In this document: one piece after another, positions 10,302-20,647 of the stretch | Layout: each line of letters opens with the position of its first letter | How positions within the stretch are numbered: the first letter of the stretch is position 1 | Source of the DNA: Meandrina meandrites | Lineage: Eukaryota; Cnidaria; Anthozoa; Scleractinia; Meandrinidae | DNA length: 64,000 nt | Assembly (NCBI GenBank): GCA_963693305.1 | Contig: OY855905.1 | Coordinates: 16,370,237-16,434,236 of the forward strand | Direction of reading: 5' to 3' | Notes under the pieces: generated by a model | Told to the model about the DNA's origin: nothing | What the model saw: the letters and a program-made list of their open reading frames with translations, nothing else | Database searches by the model: none | Position numbers and translations under genes: made by a program

Positions 10302-10488
10302 ACACACATATAAACTACTGGGTTCTGGCGCATCGAGTAGAACAAAAGCTTCATGATATCTAACAAAGCTTTTTCTCAAGAAACGAGGCGAGCATGGGAG
10401 ACGAGTTTCTTGAGAAAACAGGTTTGTTAGATATCATAAAGCTTTTGTTCTACTCGATGCGCCAGAACTAGTAGTTTATATGTGTGTT
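10302..10488. repeat. 187-bp near-perfect palindrome
   Basis: The left arm 10302-10384 and right arm 10405-10488 are reverse complements with only a few differences, around a ~20-base loop. The outer ends read ACACACATATAAACTACT and its complement. Its position just outside the polymerase gene suggests that it derives from the inverted terminal region of the Polinton, but this is inference. Confidence 0.85.
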
Positions 10489-11109
10489 CTGGAGATATTG
10501 TTATATCTTCCTGTTTCAATCAGGAGTTTGTGATTACTTAATCTGAGTTTCACAAGCGTTTTTCGATTAGGATTTTTTCTAGTCAAGTCTAAATAGGGCA
10601 AAGGTGTATAACTGGAAAAAGAAGGCGGGGGATGGGGAGGGGGTCAAGTAGATTTCTGCACGCATAGTCAATAAGTCAATAAAGGAAGTGGGTAAGGGGG
10701 TGGGGGAGGGTCAGCAAAAAATGTGCTGGCTTGCAGCCTACGTTACAGCAGCCATGCAGATGGACATGATAAAAGTGTTTTCCTCCGCTTGGAAATTATC
10801 ATGCAAATTCTGCGAAAAAGGTTTGTCTTATCCACCAACATGGCCGCCTTGTCACGTGGTTGCAAACCATCAATTAGCAGGCGCAGTTTTGAAACTGAGG
10901 TTTGCACAACCTCGTTTGCACAACCTCCTTCCAGTCTCTCTCAGAGGAGAGGACCCTGGGAACGAGGTTGGAGGTTTGCTCAATCTTTATTTTGTCTTTC
11001 TAAAGAGGCTTACCGTCATGTAATATGAAATGAAATGAAATGTACCCGCTTATAAATTCCAAAAACAAAACACACGTTCTTCCCACAAAACTCCACCCAT
11101 GTCCAATAC
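10489..11109. other. Non-coding stretch with G-rich patches
   Basis: It contains G-rich runs (about 10625-10720) and, near 10960, GACCCTGGGAACGAGGTTG; the related ACCAACTTCGTTCCCAGGGTC recurs inverted near 53345. No gene is recognised. Confidence 0.5.
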
Positions 11110-11370
11110 ACTCGATCTGTAACGGATCGTCCAAGGGGTTGACGACCCGACACGGATCGCCGTATCGCCAACATTGTGACGACCCGTCACGGATCGTTAC
11201 GATCCGTCTTTGGAAAAGTCAACCCGTCAACAGGAAGTCATTTCGCGAGACAGTTAAACGGAAGTGAACTCTATCACCGGAAGTGAGCTTGTCAAGAGAC
11301 CGTGCACCCCAGAATATTTCGGCGGATCGTGACGATCCGACTCGGGTCGTCACGACCCGTCACAACGAAG
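11110..11370. repeat. CG-rich cluster of short palindromes
   Basis: CGGATCGTTACGATCCG (near 11182) and CGGATCGTGACGATCCG (near 11323) are short palindromes. They are accompanied by ACGACCCGTCAC and GGGTCGTCACGACCCGTCAC words. This is unusually CpG-rich for the window and forms a loose inverted arrangement around 11200-11310. Confidence 0.65.
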
Positions 11371-11438
11371 TCGCTCCGTTACAGGTCGCGAAAATTCTCG
11401 ATCTCTTTCGCGCCGGTGAAACAACCAACCGATATACT

Positions 11439-11950
11439 ACATGACAATACCTCGTTCTAAAAGAATGTGGCCGCAAACAGTGATATAACAGCGTAATAAA
11501 GAGCAGTTTCGGAACAACGAGACAACAAACAAACAGCCTACGAACTGCAACCAAGCGACAAAAAGTACATGTATATACCTCGTTCTAAATGCAGCCGCAA
11601 ACATTCATTTTAATGCACAATAAAACGCAGTTGCGGAACAACGAGGTACCAAACAAGCAAGCTATGAACCACCAAGCGAATAAAGTACATGTATATCCCT
11701 CGTTCTAAAAGAATGCAGCCGCAAACATTCATTTTGATGCACGATAAAACGCAGTTGCGGAACAATGAGACACCAAACAAACAAGCTATGAACAACCAAG
11801 CGAATAAAGTACATGTGTATACCTCGTTCTACAAGAATGCAGCCGCAAACGTTCATTTTAATGCACGATAAAGAACATTTGCACGAAACAAACAACCTAC
11901 AACAACAAGGCGAATAAAGTACATGTATTAATATAGCTCATTCTAAACCA
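11439..11950. repeat. Minisatellite, unit about 110-128 bp, four copies
   Basis: Units start with ACATG at 11439, 11567, 11687, 11811 and (partial) 11921. Each holds CTCGTTCTAAAAGAATG, GCCGCAAACATTCATTTTAATGC and AACAAACAAGCTATGAAC-type sequence. The minus-strand frames over the array are translations of the repeat. Confidence 0.9.
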
Positions 11951-12345
11951 GTGGTAATCACAGGTTAGGAAGAGCGGGCCTGGATGCACTTAAGGGAAGG
12001 TACTGGGACGGTTGAGACGAGAGTCAGTGTAAACTTTTAGATTGCAAAATACATTCCTGTGGAAGTTTTTTTGGGAAGTTTGCCTTAAGTTGTCAATGCT
12101 GTCTTAATTGAGATATATTTGCACATCTGATGAATTCTTTGCAGAAAATGATTCCTCAACTTCCTATTTGAACGACACATTTCGGATCCTTTCGCATTGT
12201 AACCGTTCATGATGGAAGAACAAATAACTCAAGTCACCTCATTTTCACGGCAATGTTTCCAACGGGTCGCGAAAATTTCTCAGTGTTAAAAAATCAATCA
12301 TAAATCACTGGACAAAAGATAATTATTTCGAGTAACGCGTCACGC
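11951..12345. other. Non-coding stretch, nothing recognised
   Basis: No coding frame, repeat or RNA signal seen. Confidence 0.55.
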
Positions 12346-13132
12346 TTAAAGTGCATATGAAGTAAAAAATAATTACTGCTTATTTTTAAGGCTTTTCGAA
12401 ATAAAGATGAATGGCGTTTTCCTTTTTGAAATATCTTGTTTCGTTATGGAGATATTTAGGTTTTTGTAATATGCAAATGAGGAAAGCGATGACGTCATTA
12501 ATCGTTCCAGAAAAGGATAAATCGCTGAATCAAGCATATCTCTTGTAGTATTAAGGCGGTGTTCTTCAAACTTGGCACCATCAATGTTCATCATCAAAGG
12601 CACAAGATGGCATCCGTTGCGCCGTTGCCATTGCAACAGTCTTGGATCCAGTCTCCTTCTGTTATAAACAAAATATCTCCATTTGCAGCGCTTTAAAAAT
12701 GAACAGTGGGTCTGGCGTGTAACACACGTGGTGCCCATCTTAGCTTAATTATCTTCGTTAGCTTTTGGGAGTGCATCACCTTTGGTTAAGAATAAACTGG
12801 GAATGTCAGTGTTAATAGAAATAAGTCTTTGCGGCAAAACTGTTGCCATGGCAACGGCGCAACGGGTGCCATCTTGTGCCTTTTATGATGAACATTGATG
12901 GTGACAAGTGTGAAGTACACCGCTTTAATACTCCAAGAGATATGCTTGATTAAGTGATTTATCTTTTTGTGGAACGATTAATGACGTCATCACTTTCCTT
13001 ATTTGCATAATACAAAAACCTAAATATCTCTAAAACGAAAAAAGATATTTCAAAAACGAAAACGCCATTCGTCTTTATTTTGAAAAGCCTTACATATAAG
13101 TAATAAATATTTTTTACTTCATAGGCACTTTA
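12346..13132. mobile_element. Non-autonomous inverted-repeat DNA element (long TIRs)
   Basis: Arms of about 290 bp (12346-12640 and 12838-13132) are reverse complements with scattered differences, around a ~200-bp spacer. The termini read TTAAAGTGCATATGAAGTAA and, inverted, TTAAAGTGCCTATGAAGTAA. TTAA lies at both ends, consistent with a TTAA target-site duplication as in piggyBac-type elements, although the terminal AGTGC is not typical of that family. No transposase is present. Confidence 0.8.
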
Positions 13133-13725
13133 ATACATGATTTTATCGTTTCCTATTGTTGTGAATGTTTTTATCGTTTCCTATTGCCGCGAACCAATCA
13201 GAGTTGTTTTTTGATTGACAGTTTTGCGAAGTGTAGTCGAGCACGCGGTGTGAATTTAGAAGTGATTTTCCTCGGTCGGTAAACTCGCCATAGGAATTTC
13301 TCGAGAATAACCGTTGTTGGAATCATTCGCTTTGCCGCGGGTGGTTTATCTTTGATTCATTCACAGCAAATCTTCTGTGACAGAAGCTTCGATCTTATGT
13401 GACAAACTGTTGAGATTGACTCGCTTTTCGCATTTTTATCGTTCTTGGAGAACAGATTTTTCTCTTCCGGTTTTCGTGATTGACACATTTGTCGCACTCC
13501 GATCGTTCTTAGTGGAAGAAAAAACTTTCAATTTCCGCTTTGTGCTTGCCTCTTATTAACGTGGTGCGCACGGGTAAATCGCAATCCACTGGTAACTGTC
13601 AAGATTAGGGTTGCGGGCCTCTCTTGGGCCCGCAATGCATGCAGCTGCGAATATATGCAAACAAGCAACATAATACAAACAAGCAAGCGACAAGCAAATG
13701 ATTTGCATATACCTCAAATTAGTGC
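13133..13725. other. Non-coding stretch
   Basis: Contains a short direct repeat (TTTTATCGTTTCCTATTG twice at 13141-13185). No gene is recognised. Confidence 0.5.
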
Positions 13726-13729
13726 TTAA

Positions 13730-14677
13730 GGTCGCAGGGGACACCTTGGGTAATCATACTGTATTTATTTAAAGCGTATGCACAAAACACAACGACTGAC
13801 ATCGGCAAGTTTACGAAATATTCATGACGGAATAAAATGTGGCTCGTGATTTGAAGTGTGGCACGGACCCTGTGGCCCCAGTCAATAGAACAGAAACAGA
13901 TTCAAGCCGTAGGCACAAAAAAATGTTTGCATTTAAAAATCTACTGTTAGAGATTTTGTCTTGTTTATGAAATCAGTTTATTTTACAATGCATTTTGGCT
14001 GTACTTTTTTCTTTGTAAAACGCATTGTTCTTTTCTGATCTCTGATTAAAACGTGGTTTCTGATTAAAACGTGGAATGTAATCACCATAATTACCTCTCT
14101 TGGCACTTGTTTTTAATCGGAACACCTTCGGAAATCTCAAAGTTTTGGACTTTTCCGACAATTTTGTGTCCAAGAATTCAGCGCGGATTTAGAACTTCAT
14201 GAACTGGCACTGCAGAACGTTAAACTAGGAATACTGTAGTTTGTCATGACAGTAGCGGAGTTCTAAAAGAGCGCTTTAAAAAAGGTAGAAGGCGTTAAAT
14301 TCAAAATTGCACATTTAAATGACATTTATTCGCTGACAAATATCAAATGAAAAAAACGGTTTCTGTCGCATGTTACACTAGAGGTTTTGACTGATCTATT
14401 TTTGAGAAAATCAGAGTTCTTTCTTCTACTCGATCCGCAAACTTGGACAAAAAATCATGGATTTTTCAATTGGCACTAATGGCGCTCTAGCGTTGCCGTA
14501 AAGCGCAATGTACCAAATCAAAGACGACATTTGTAAACTTCCATCATTCCTTTATGTCTCTGGAAAATGTCTGCTCAATCGCATCCAAAACAGCCGAGAT
14601 ATAAGCGTCTTAAATTATGTAGGACTAGCAAATATTTTCCTAATGAATTTATTCATGGCTAGGTGTCCCCCGCGACC
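13730..14677. mobile_element. 948-bp TTAA-flanked inverted-repeat element
   Basis: GGTCGCAGGGGACACCT at the left end is mirrored by AGGTGTCCCCCGCGACC at the right, each bordered outside by TTAA (13726-13729 and 14678-14681). This fits a non-autonomous piggyBac-type element. The interior has only a 66-codon minus frame without a domain. Confidence 0.75.
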
Positions 14678-14681
14678 TTAA

Positions 14682-15415
14682 TTGCCCCCGCCTGGTTCCG
14701 GCCTCTGGGCCGGAACCAGAGAAGGCACCTTAGAAGTTCCCGTGAAGGTAGGTTAAATGTGTGTATTCAGCGAACGGTACCGGAAAAAATCTCAAAGCGG
14801 GTCGCAAAGGATTGCCCAAATGCTCGCAAAGGATTACCGAAATGCTAACAAGGGATAAACGACATGCTCGCAAAGGATGAAGGATTCTGACGTTGTTTGC
14901 TCGGAAATCTCGTTTAAAGCGGGAAATCATGGTGTTTTGAGCAGCAATAAACTGAACAAATAATACAAAGTCTAGAGTAAGTACTTTTAAGTTTTCTAAA
15001 GATTCAAAATTCAGAGAACGTTGGGTTGTAAAAATTAAAAGAGAACTGTTTGAACCAAAACTGGTACTCACACATTTATGCGGCTCATTTCACTGAAAAC
15101 TGTATTAAACAAAATCTTTCAGTAAGGAGGTTTCTGGGTTCTGCCTTCAACTCTCTAAGACTTGACCTTAAAGAGGATGCAGTCCCAACGACTTTTTGAA
15201 CAGAAAATTAAATACGGCGAAGAATGCCCGCCGAAGAACAGAGACTACGTACAACTGTTCGTTCATCTTTTGCTAAATGTAGGAAGTTGGAAGTAAGGAA
15301 TTTTAATAACTATCTAGAGCTTGCTAGTAGTTTTATTATGCTTATAAACACTTTTATTTTGCTCGTTTGGCTTAGCAAGTATTGCGAACTTCAATATCAA
15401 CTTCAGTATCGATTC
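14682..15415. other. Non-coding stretch with a 22-bp minisatellite
   Basis: A 22-bp unit (AAAGGATTGCCCAAATGCTCGC type) repeats at 14806, 14828, 14850 and, partially, 14872. A 77-codon plus-strand frame at 15224-15457 has a hydrophobic middle (LASSFIMLINTFILLVWL) but no recognised family and runs into the dispersed repeat; it is not called as a gene. Confidence 0.5.
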
Positions 15416-15745
15416 AATATTCTCACCAAACGCAGCTTCCACGTGCGCGCTTTTTGAGACGTGTTTTTGACGCATGTTAATATGTACCAGCTAAATAAAA
15501 CTTATGTCTCAGTGGCCAAAATATGGACTATAAACAGGTAATACAAACAAACCTCACAGTGTCCGCGGGGACCGTCGGTAAACGCTCTGTATTTATTATT
15601 CACCACTGAATTTTCCTTCAGCTGAAAACGTCACGAATTTATTCATTCAAGAAAGTTTTACCGTGCGTGAAGGTTCGCGGTTTCGAATTTGCATTGAGAA
15701 GTATCCTTTCATTCAACTTAAATTTTTTGTGTATAAAAAGGAGAA
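15416..15745 (+). repeat. Dispersed repeat, copy 1 of 2
   Basis: Similar along its length, with a few indels, to 58757-59085 in the same orientation. Shared landmarks are GACGTGTTTTTGACGCATG, GGTAATACAAACAAACCTC, TGTATTTATTATTCACCACT and TTTCGAATTTGCATTGAGAA. It has no coding capacity and is probably the end of an unidentified transposon. Confidence 0.85.
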
Positions 15746-15893
15746 ATGAGAAAAGTAGAGAGAAAAGTCGATTACACCCTCCTCCTCATGAAATACTATA
15801 TATATGCAAGTAAGCTAAATAACATTGCTGATCCTAGCAGTATGCAGGACGAGTGTAACATATCAACCTAGTAAATGGCCTAGCTCACCAGAG
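15746..15893. other. Spacer, nothing recognised
   Basis: Short AT-rich spacer between the dispersed repeat and the SINE. Confidence 0.5.
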
Positions 15894-15985
15894 TCTCTCG
15901 TAGCTCAGTTGGTTAGAGCGCCCAACCAATATCTGGGAGGCCATGGGTTCAATTCCCGTCGGGGACTCAGAATTTTTCTTTGTCC
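15894..15985 (+). mobile_element. tRNA-derived SINE (Ile-like anticodon loop)
   Basis: The tRNA-like head has a clear A box (TAGCTCAGTTGGTTAGAGC) and B box (GGGTTCAATTCCC). The T arm pairs, and the anticodon arm folds with one mismatch around CCAATAT (AAT in anticodon position). The acceptor stem pairs only if two extra bases are allowed. The tail GAATTTTTCTTTGTCCCATG follows directly and matches, from memory, the body of a common coral SINE, so I favour a SINE over a working tRNA gene. Confidence 0.7.
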
Positions 15986-16779
15986 CATGCTCGTATCATT
16001 GTTGAAAAAGATCATCTTCATTATTTATTACCGAGCTTAAAATTTACTACACAACCGTTTACTTTGTCTGACTGATTTCAGCAACAAACTCAACCTTAAA
16101 TACAAAGTGGAAAATCTGACACATTGACACCTGAACTTAAACTATTATGCTCCACTTTTATTTTGTAAAGCAGTATCGTTTTCCCTTTTTCTTCTTTGTT
16201 TTTCTATAGACTTAATGTAAGTAGTGTTAGTTTCTCCTCTTTTTCCTCAACAAATTGTAATTTTATTATAGTGTGTAACTGTCCCGTAAGTAGTGTAAGT
16301 AAACGACTTGTAAGCAGTCTTTTTTTCTGTAATGTAAGTAACTATCCCGTGAGAAGTTGTAAGAAATGGATTTGTTATAGGCTTTTTCTTTTTTGTGTGT
16401 TGCAATTAAATACACTCCCGATATCTTCATTAATGAAATACTGATGATTTGGGCCGAGGATAATTATCACCACAACATTTCCTCCCTACAACATTACAAA
16501 ACACAGCACCTTTGAAATAATTCTTTAATCAGAATAGATCGCAAACCTGTCAATCTTCGAGAAGGGCTTGCAAATGGAATTTTGACAGTTGAGTCTTTTA
16601 TGAAAGACACGACCTTGTTTCTCTCTTATGGGGAATTTCAAAATAAACGAAGTTTCAAAGCCTGCCCTCTCGAATTCAGCGGAATTACCGCAACGCTGAT
16701 TCAAGGACAACATAGATAGTCCCGAAAAAGAAAAGATCGAACCTTTCATTAAAACCTTCTTAGAAACCAAAAAACCCAG
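15986..16779. other. Non-coding stretch
   Basis: No gene. Near 16200-16380, GTAAGTAGTGTAAGT- and AACTGTCCCGTAAGTA-type phrases recur, a weak degenerate tandem pattern. Confidence 0.5.
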
Positions 16780-17610
16780 CAACTTAACGTATATACAACT
16801 TTTTACCCAAATTCTCCCTGCCTTGTTTTCTCAAAAAATGTTTCCCACCTTTTCTGGGTTTTACTTTTTCCCCGTTTTTCTCCGCCTTTTTTTCTTGAGT
16901 TTTTTTTTTACTTTTTTCTGACTTTCCTATTTTAGTCGGGAAAAAAATTGGAGATAAAAGTTGAAAAAAAAACAAGAGAAAAGGCGAGAAAAAGTCAGGA
17001 AAAGTAAAAGGACTTTTTTCTCTTCTTTCTTTCGTAATTTTTTTTCCAACTCTTTTCTGGAATAGGAAATCGGAAAAGAGTTTCACGAAAAAAAGTCGGA
17101 AAAAAATTGGAGATAAAACTGGACAAAAAAAAAACAAGAGAAAAGGCGAGAAATAGTCAGGAAAAAAATAACCTCCAGAAAAAAAAAAGGAAAAAAATTC
17201 ATGCAAAAACCGGGGAGAGAGTAAAAAATGTCGGGTTCAGAATTTAATTAAAATTTCCGGAAAAAAGGCGGGAAAACAAGAGGAGAAAAAAGACGAGAAA
17301 GAGTCGAGAAAAAACTTTTTCTCACCTTTTTGTGACATTTTTGTCGATTATTTTCGATTATTGTTCTATTTTTTTTGAATTCCCTCTCAACTCTTTTCCG
17401 ACAGTTTCACGAATATCTTCTGACGTTTTTATCGATTTTTCTGACGATTTCACCAAATTCTCCCTGCCTTTTTTTCTCAAATTTTTTCCGACTTTTCTCT
17501 GGAATTTACTTTTTCCCAGTTTTTTCACACCTATTTTTCTGGAGTATTTGTTACTTTTTTCTGACTTTCCTATTTTCCTCCCACCATCCCCGGTCGGGCT
17601 GCCTTAGGAC
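16780..17610. repeat. Low-complexity purine/pyrimidine tract with internal inverted and direct repeats
   Basis: Long T/C-rich segments (16790-16925 and 17335-17590) bracket A/G-rich segments (16935-17330). A block at 16935-17000 recurs at about 17093-17165, and CTTTTTTCTGACTTTCCTAT occurs at both ends (near 16910 and 17550). The long charged or Phe-rich frames here are artefacts of composition. Confidence 0.8.
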
Positions 17611-17637
17611 GCCACTCCCGCTCTCCAAGAGTCTGTA

Positions 17638-17660
17638 GACGCGGGCGGGCGGGCGGGCGT
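17638..17660. repeat. (GGGC)n microsatellite
   Basis: Five tandem GGGC-type units in an otherwise AT-rich window. Confidence 0.85.
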
Positions 17661-17753
17661 ACGCACCAAATTTTCTCGGCCTCACGGGTTTACCAAAAAT
17701 TCTTACCCATGGTGCTCCGCTAGCGCCTCCCGCACAGGAGCTCTGCTATAAAC

Positions 17754-18160
17754 TTAGCCTAACGAAGTTAAACGAAGGCAAACGACGATAAACGTAGGTA
17801 AAAGATGTTGGACGTAGCCAAACGAGGATAAACTTAGGCAAACGAAGTTTAAGGGTAGACAAACGATGTTAAACTTAGGCAAACGAAGTTAAACGCAGGC
17901 AAACGACGATAAAGGTAGGTAAAAGAACTTTAACATAGTCAAACTAGGATAAAAGTAGACAAACGAAGTAAAACAAAGGCAAACGAAGTTAAGGGCCGTA
18001 GGGAAACGAAGTTAAACGTAGGCAAACGAAGTTAAAGTCCGTAAGGAAACGAAATTACACGTAGGCAAACGAAGACAAAGGTAGGCGAACGAAGTTAAAC
18101 ATAGACAAACAAAGTTAAAGGTAGGCAATCAACGATAAACGTAGGTAAACGAAGTTAAAA
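17754..18160 (+). repeat. 10-bp minisatellite array 1 (AAACG + 5 variable bases)
   Basis: Consecutive decamers such as AAACGAAGTT, AAACGAAGGC, AAACGACGAT and AAACGTAGGT follow each other with little loss of phase. AAACG is constant; the second half varies among a few versions. The same repeat recurs at 20648-21080 and 22440-23455. Confidence 0.9.
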
Positions 18161-20475
18161 CAAGAAGTTGCTATAGCAACTTAAAACCGCGCTTATATTT
18201 TTGGCTAATTAACAGCTTTCTTTCTCAAAAGTCACTGTTAAATTTAATCTGTGTGCATTATGAGTAAAGGACAAGCAAAGTAGTCACGTTAGTCACACAA
18301 TCCGAGGCTTACGTTATCCCCAGCTATCTTTAGCTTGGGGTTTTTTCCCTTCTAATGACGTAACCCCTGCAGGTTCGGGCACGCTCAATTGTTTACTTAA
18401 GCAAACATTTCATTTCCTTTCAAATACAGTAAAAACCCGCGTATAAGAACACCTATTTTGGCAGTTCAGGCTGATTTGGTTCTTATATAAAGGGTTATAA
18501 TCTGCAAAATCAGCCTGTAAGTGTTCTTAAGTGTTCTTAAAACAAAATTCTTAAAAAAAGGAACATACTAGGCTACCAATAGATTGAATCAATGTATATG
18601 ACCACAATTTTAATTTATTTTAAATTTAAAAAAAAATGATCAATCAAGGTAATGTACTGTAGTGTATTGATATATACTGTGGAGTACAGCTTGCACTCCA
18701 GAACCACACCAGACTTTCCATATAAGAACAACTTTCGTTTTTCAGGCTGAATGTGTTCTTATATAAATGGTAATTTATTTCCTAAAATCAGACCTGGGTG
18801 TTCTTAATCCACATGTTCTTATACGCGGGTTTTTACTGTATTTGTACTCACTTCAAGGAAATAGCCAAAGAATTCACTTCGATTGCCTAAACTCACAAGA
18901 AATACTCGCAGAAGAGGAAACAAATTAAATTAATGACCGTCGCTTCTGCCGACATAAACATGCAAATGAAACACAATGTTATTTGTCACGTAACGAAAGT
19001 GAAACCTGCAACATCAGCGCATTCCATGGGTGACGTAATACTTTTTTTTAGGAAATTTAATATTCCCTTTCAATCTAACGATTTGATATGACGAAAAGAA
19101 AAAATATTTTTTACACAATTAAGAGCACAATATCCGTAACATTTTTCGTACATTGATGTTTTAACAGCTTTTAGCGAGTAAACATCACAGATTGCGCGAA
19201 TCGAAGTGTCCATCACGATTTGGCCGAGTAAAGGTTTGGGTCTGGTCACCGACAAAAAAAAACAAACAAGAAGTTGCTATAGCAACTTAAAACCGCGCTT
19301 ATATTTTTTTGCTCATTAAGAGCTTTCTTACTCAAAAGTCACGGTTAAATTCAATCTGATTGCACTTTGAGTAAAGGACTAGCAAAGTAGTCACGCGAGT
19401 CACACAATCCGAGGTTTACGTTATCCAATGCTATCTTTAGCTGGAAGGTTTTTTCCCTACTAATGACGTAACCCCTGCACGTTCAGGCACGCTCAATTGT
19501 TTACCTAAGCAAATATTAAATTCTGCTTCAAATCGCTTCTATGAAACAGCCAAAGGATCCACTTCAATTGCCTAAACCCACAAGAAATACTCGCAAAATT
19601 ACAATTAAATTAATGACCGTCGCTTCTGGCGAAATCTTTTTTGTCATATAGTGAAAGTGAAAGCTGCAAAGTCAGCGCATTTCATGGCTGACGTAATACC
19701 TTTTTTAGTGTATTCAATATTCTCCTCGAATCCAACGCTTCGATAAAACGAAAAAAAAAAAACTTTATACACAATAAAGAAAACAATATCCGTAACATTT
19801 TCCGTACATTAATGTTTCAACAGCTTTTGGAGAATAAACATCACAGGTTGCGAGATTTCAAAGCCCCAGTCACGATTTGGCCGAGTCACAGTTAAGTTTA
19901 ATTTTTCGTGCTATGAGTGAAGGACCAGTAAAGTAGTCACGCGTGTCACACAGTCTAATCTTTAGCTTTTCGGGTTTTTTCCCTACTAATGACGTAACCC
20001 CTGCAAGTACGGGCACGCTCAATTGTTTACCTCAGCAAATATTTAATTTTCCTTTAAATCTTTGAACTCGCTTCGATTAAAACAGCCAAAGAATTCACTT
20101 CAATTGCCTAAACCCACAAGAAATTCTCGCAAAATTACAAATAAATCAATGATCATCGCTTCTGGCGAAATTAACTTGGAAAGTAAACACAATCTTATTT
20201 GTCACGTACCGAAAGTGAAAGCTGCAACGTCAGCGCATTCCATGGCTGACGTAATACCTTTTTTTAGTGTCTTCAAATTCCCTTTGAACCCAACGCTTCG
20301 ATGAGACCAAAAGAAAAAATATTTTTACATAATAAAGAAAACAATATCCGTAATATTTTCGGTACATTGATGTTTCAACAGCTTTTGGTGAATAAACATC
20401 CCAGGTTGCGTGATCCGAAGTCCCGATCGCGATTTGGTCGAGTGGAAGTTTGGGTCTGGTTACCGACAAAAAAAA
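18161..20475. mobile_element. Three related modules in tandem (composite element)
   Basis: Module copies lie at about 18161-19260, 19265-19885 and 19886-20475 (the third lacks the start). Copies 1 and 2 begin with an 18-bp perfect palindrome (AAGTTGCTATAGCAACTT at 18165 and 19271) followed by TTAAAACCGCGCTTATATTT. All share AATGACGTAACCCCTGCA, CGGGCACGCTCAATTGTTTA and CACGATTTGGCCGAGT-type sequence. Copy 1 is enlarged by an inserted MITE. The minus-strand frames over the module ends are mutually similar but show no known domain. The family is unknown; the surrounding 10-bp arrays may be part of the same element. Confidence 0.7.
18427..18838. mobile_element. 412-bp MITE, Tc1/mariner-type ends
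   Basis: The terminal inverted repeats CAGTAAAAACCCGCGTATAA and its complement are flanked by TA on both sides (18425-18426 and 18839-18840), as expected for a TA target duplication. GTTCTTATA/TATAAGAAC subterminal words recur inside. There is no transposase. It sits inside module copy 1 and is absent from copies 2 and 3. Confidence 0.85.
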
Positions 20476-20489
20476 AACGACGAAAAATA

Positions 20490-20647
20490 AATCCCGTGCA
20501 GAGCAAGAACCGCGCTCGGCCCATGGCCGCGCGGTTAAAAAAAAAAAAAAATCCCTTCCAGAGCAAGAACCGCGCTCGGCCCATGGCCGCGCGGTTAATA
20601 AATCCCGTGCAGGACAAGAACCGCGCTCGGCCCATGGCCGCGCGGTT
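20490..20647. repeat. GC-rich minisatellite, three copies of a ~47-bp core
   Basis: Three copies (starting 20490, 20551 and 20601) of a unit containing AGCAAGAACCGCGCTCGGCC and CATGGCCGCGCGGTTA, separated by A-tracts of differing length. AACCGCGC...GCGCGGTT within each unit can form a hairpin. Confidence 0.9.

Noticed and set aside
11610..11895. Cys-rich minus-strand ORFs resembling a small secreted peptide
   Set aside because: They repeat with the ~120-bp minisatellite and overlap one another in several frames.
14730..15071. 113-residue minus-strand ORF
   Set aside because: Crosses the 22-bp minisatellite and has no recognisable domain.
15894..15972. Functional tRNA-Ile gene
   Set aside because: Acceptor stem needs two extra bases to pair and the sequence continues into a SINE-like body.
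16784..17638. Phe-rich membrane-like ORFs on both strands
   Set aside because: Produced by the T/C and A/G low-complexity tract; no codon structure.
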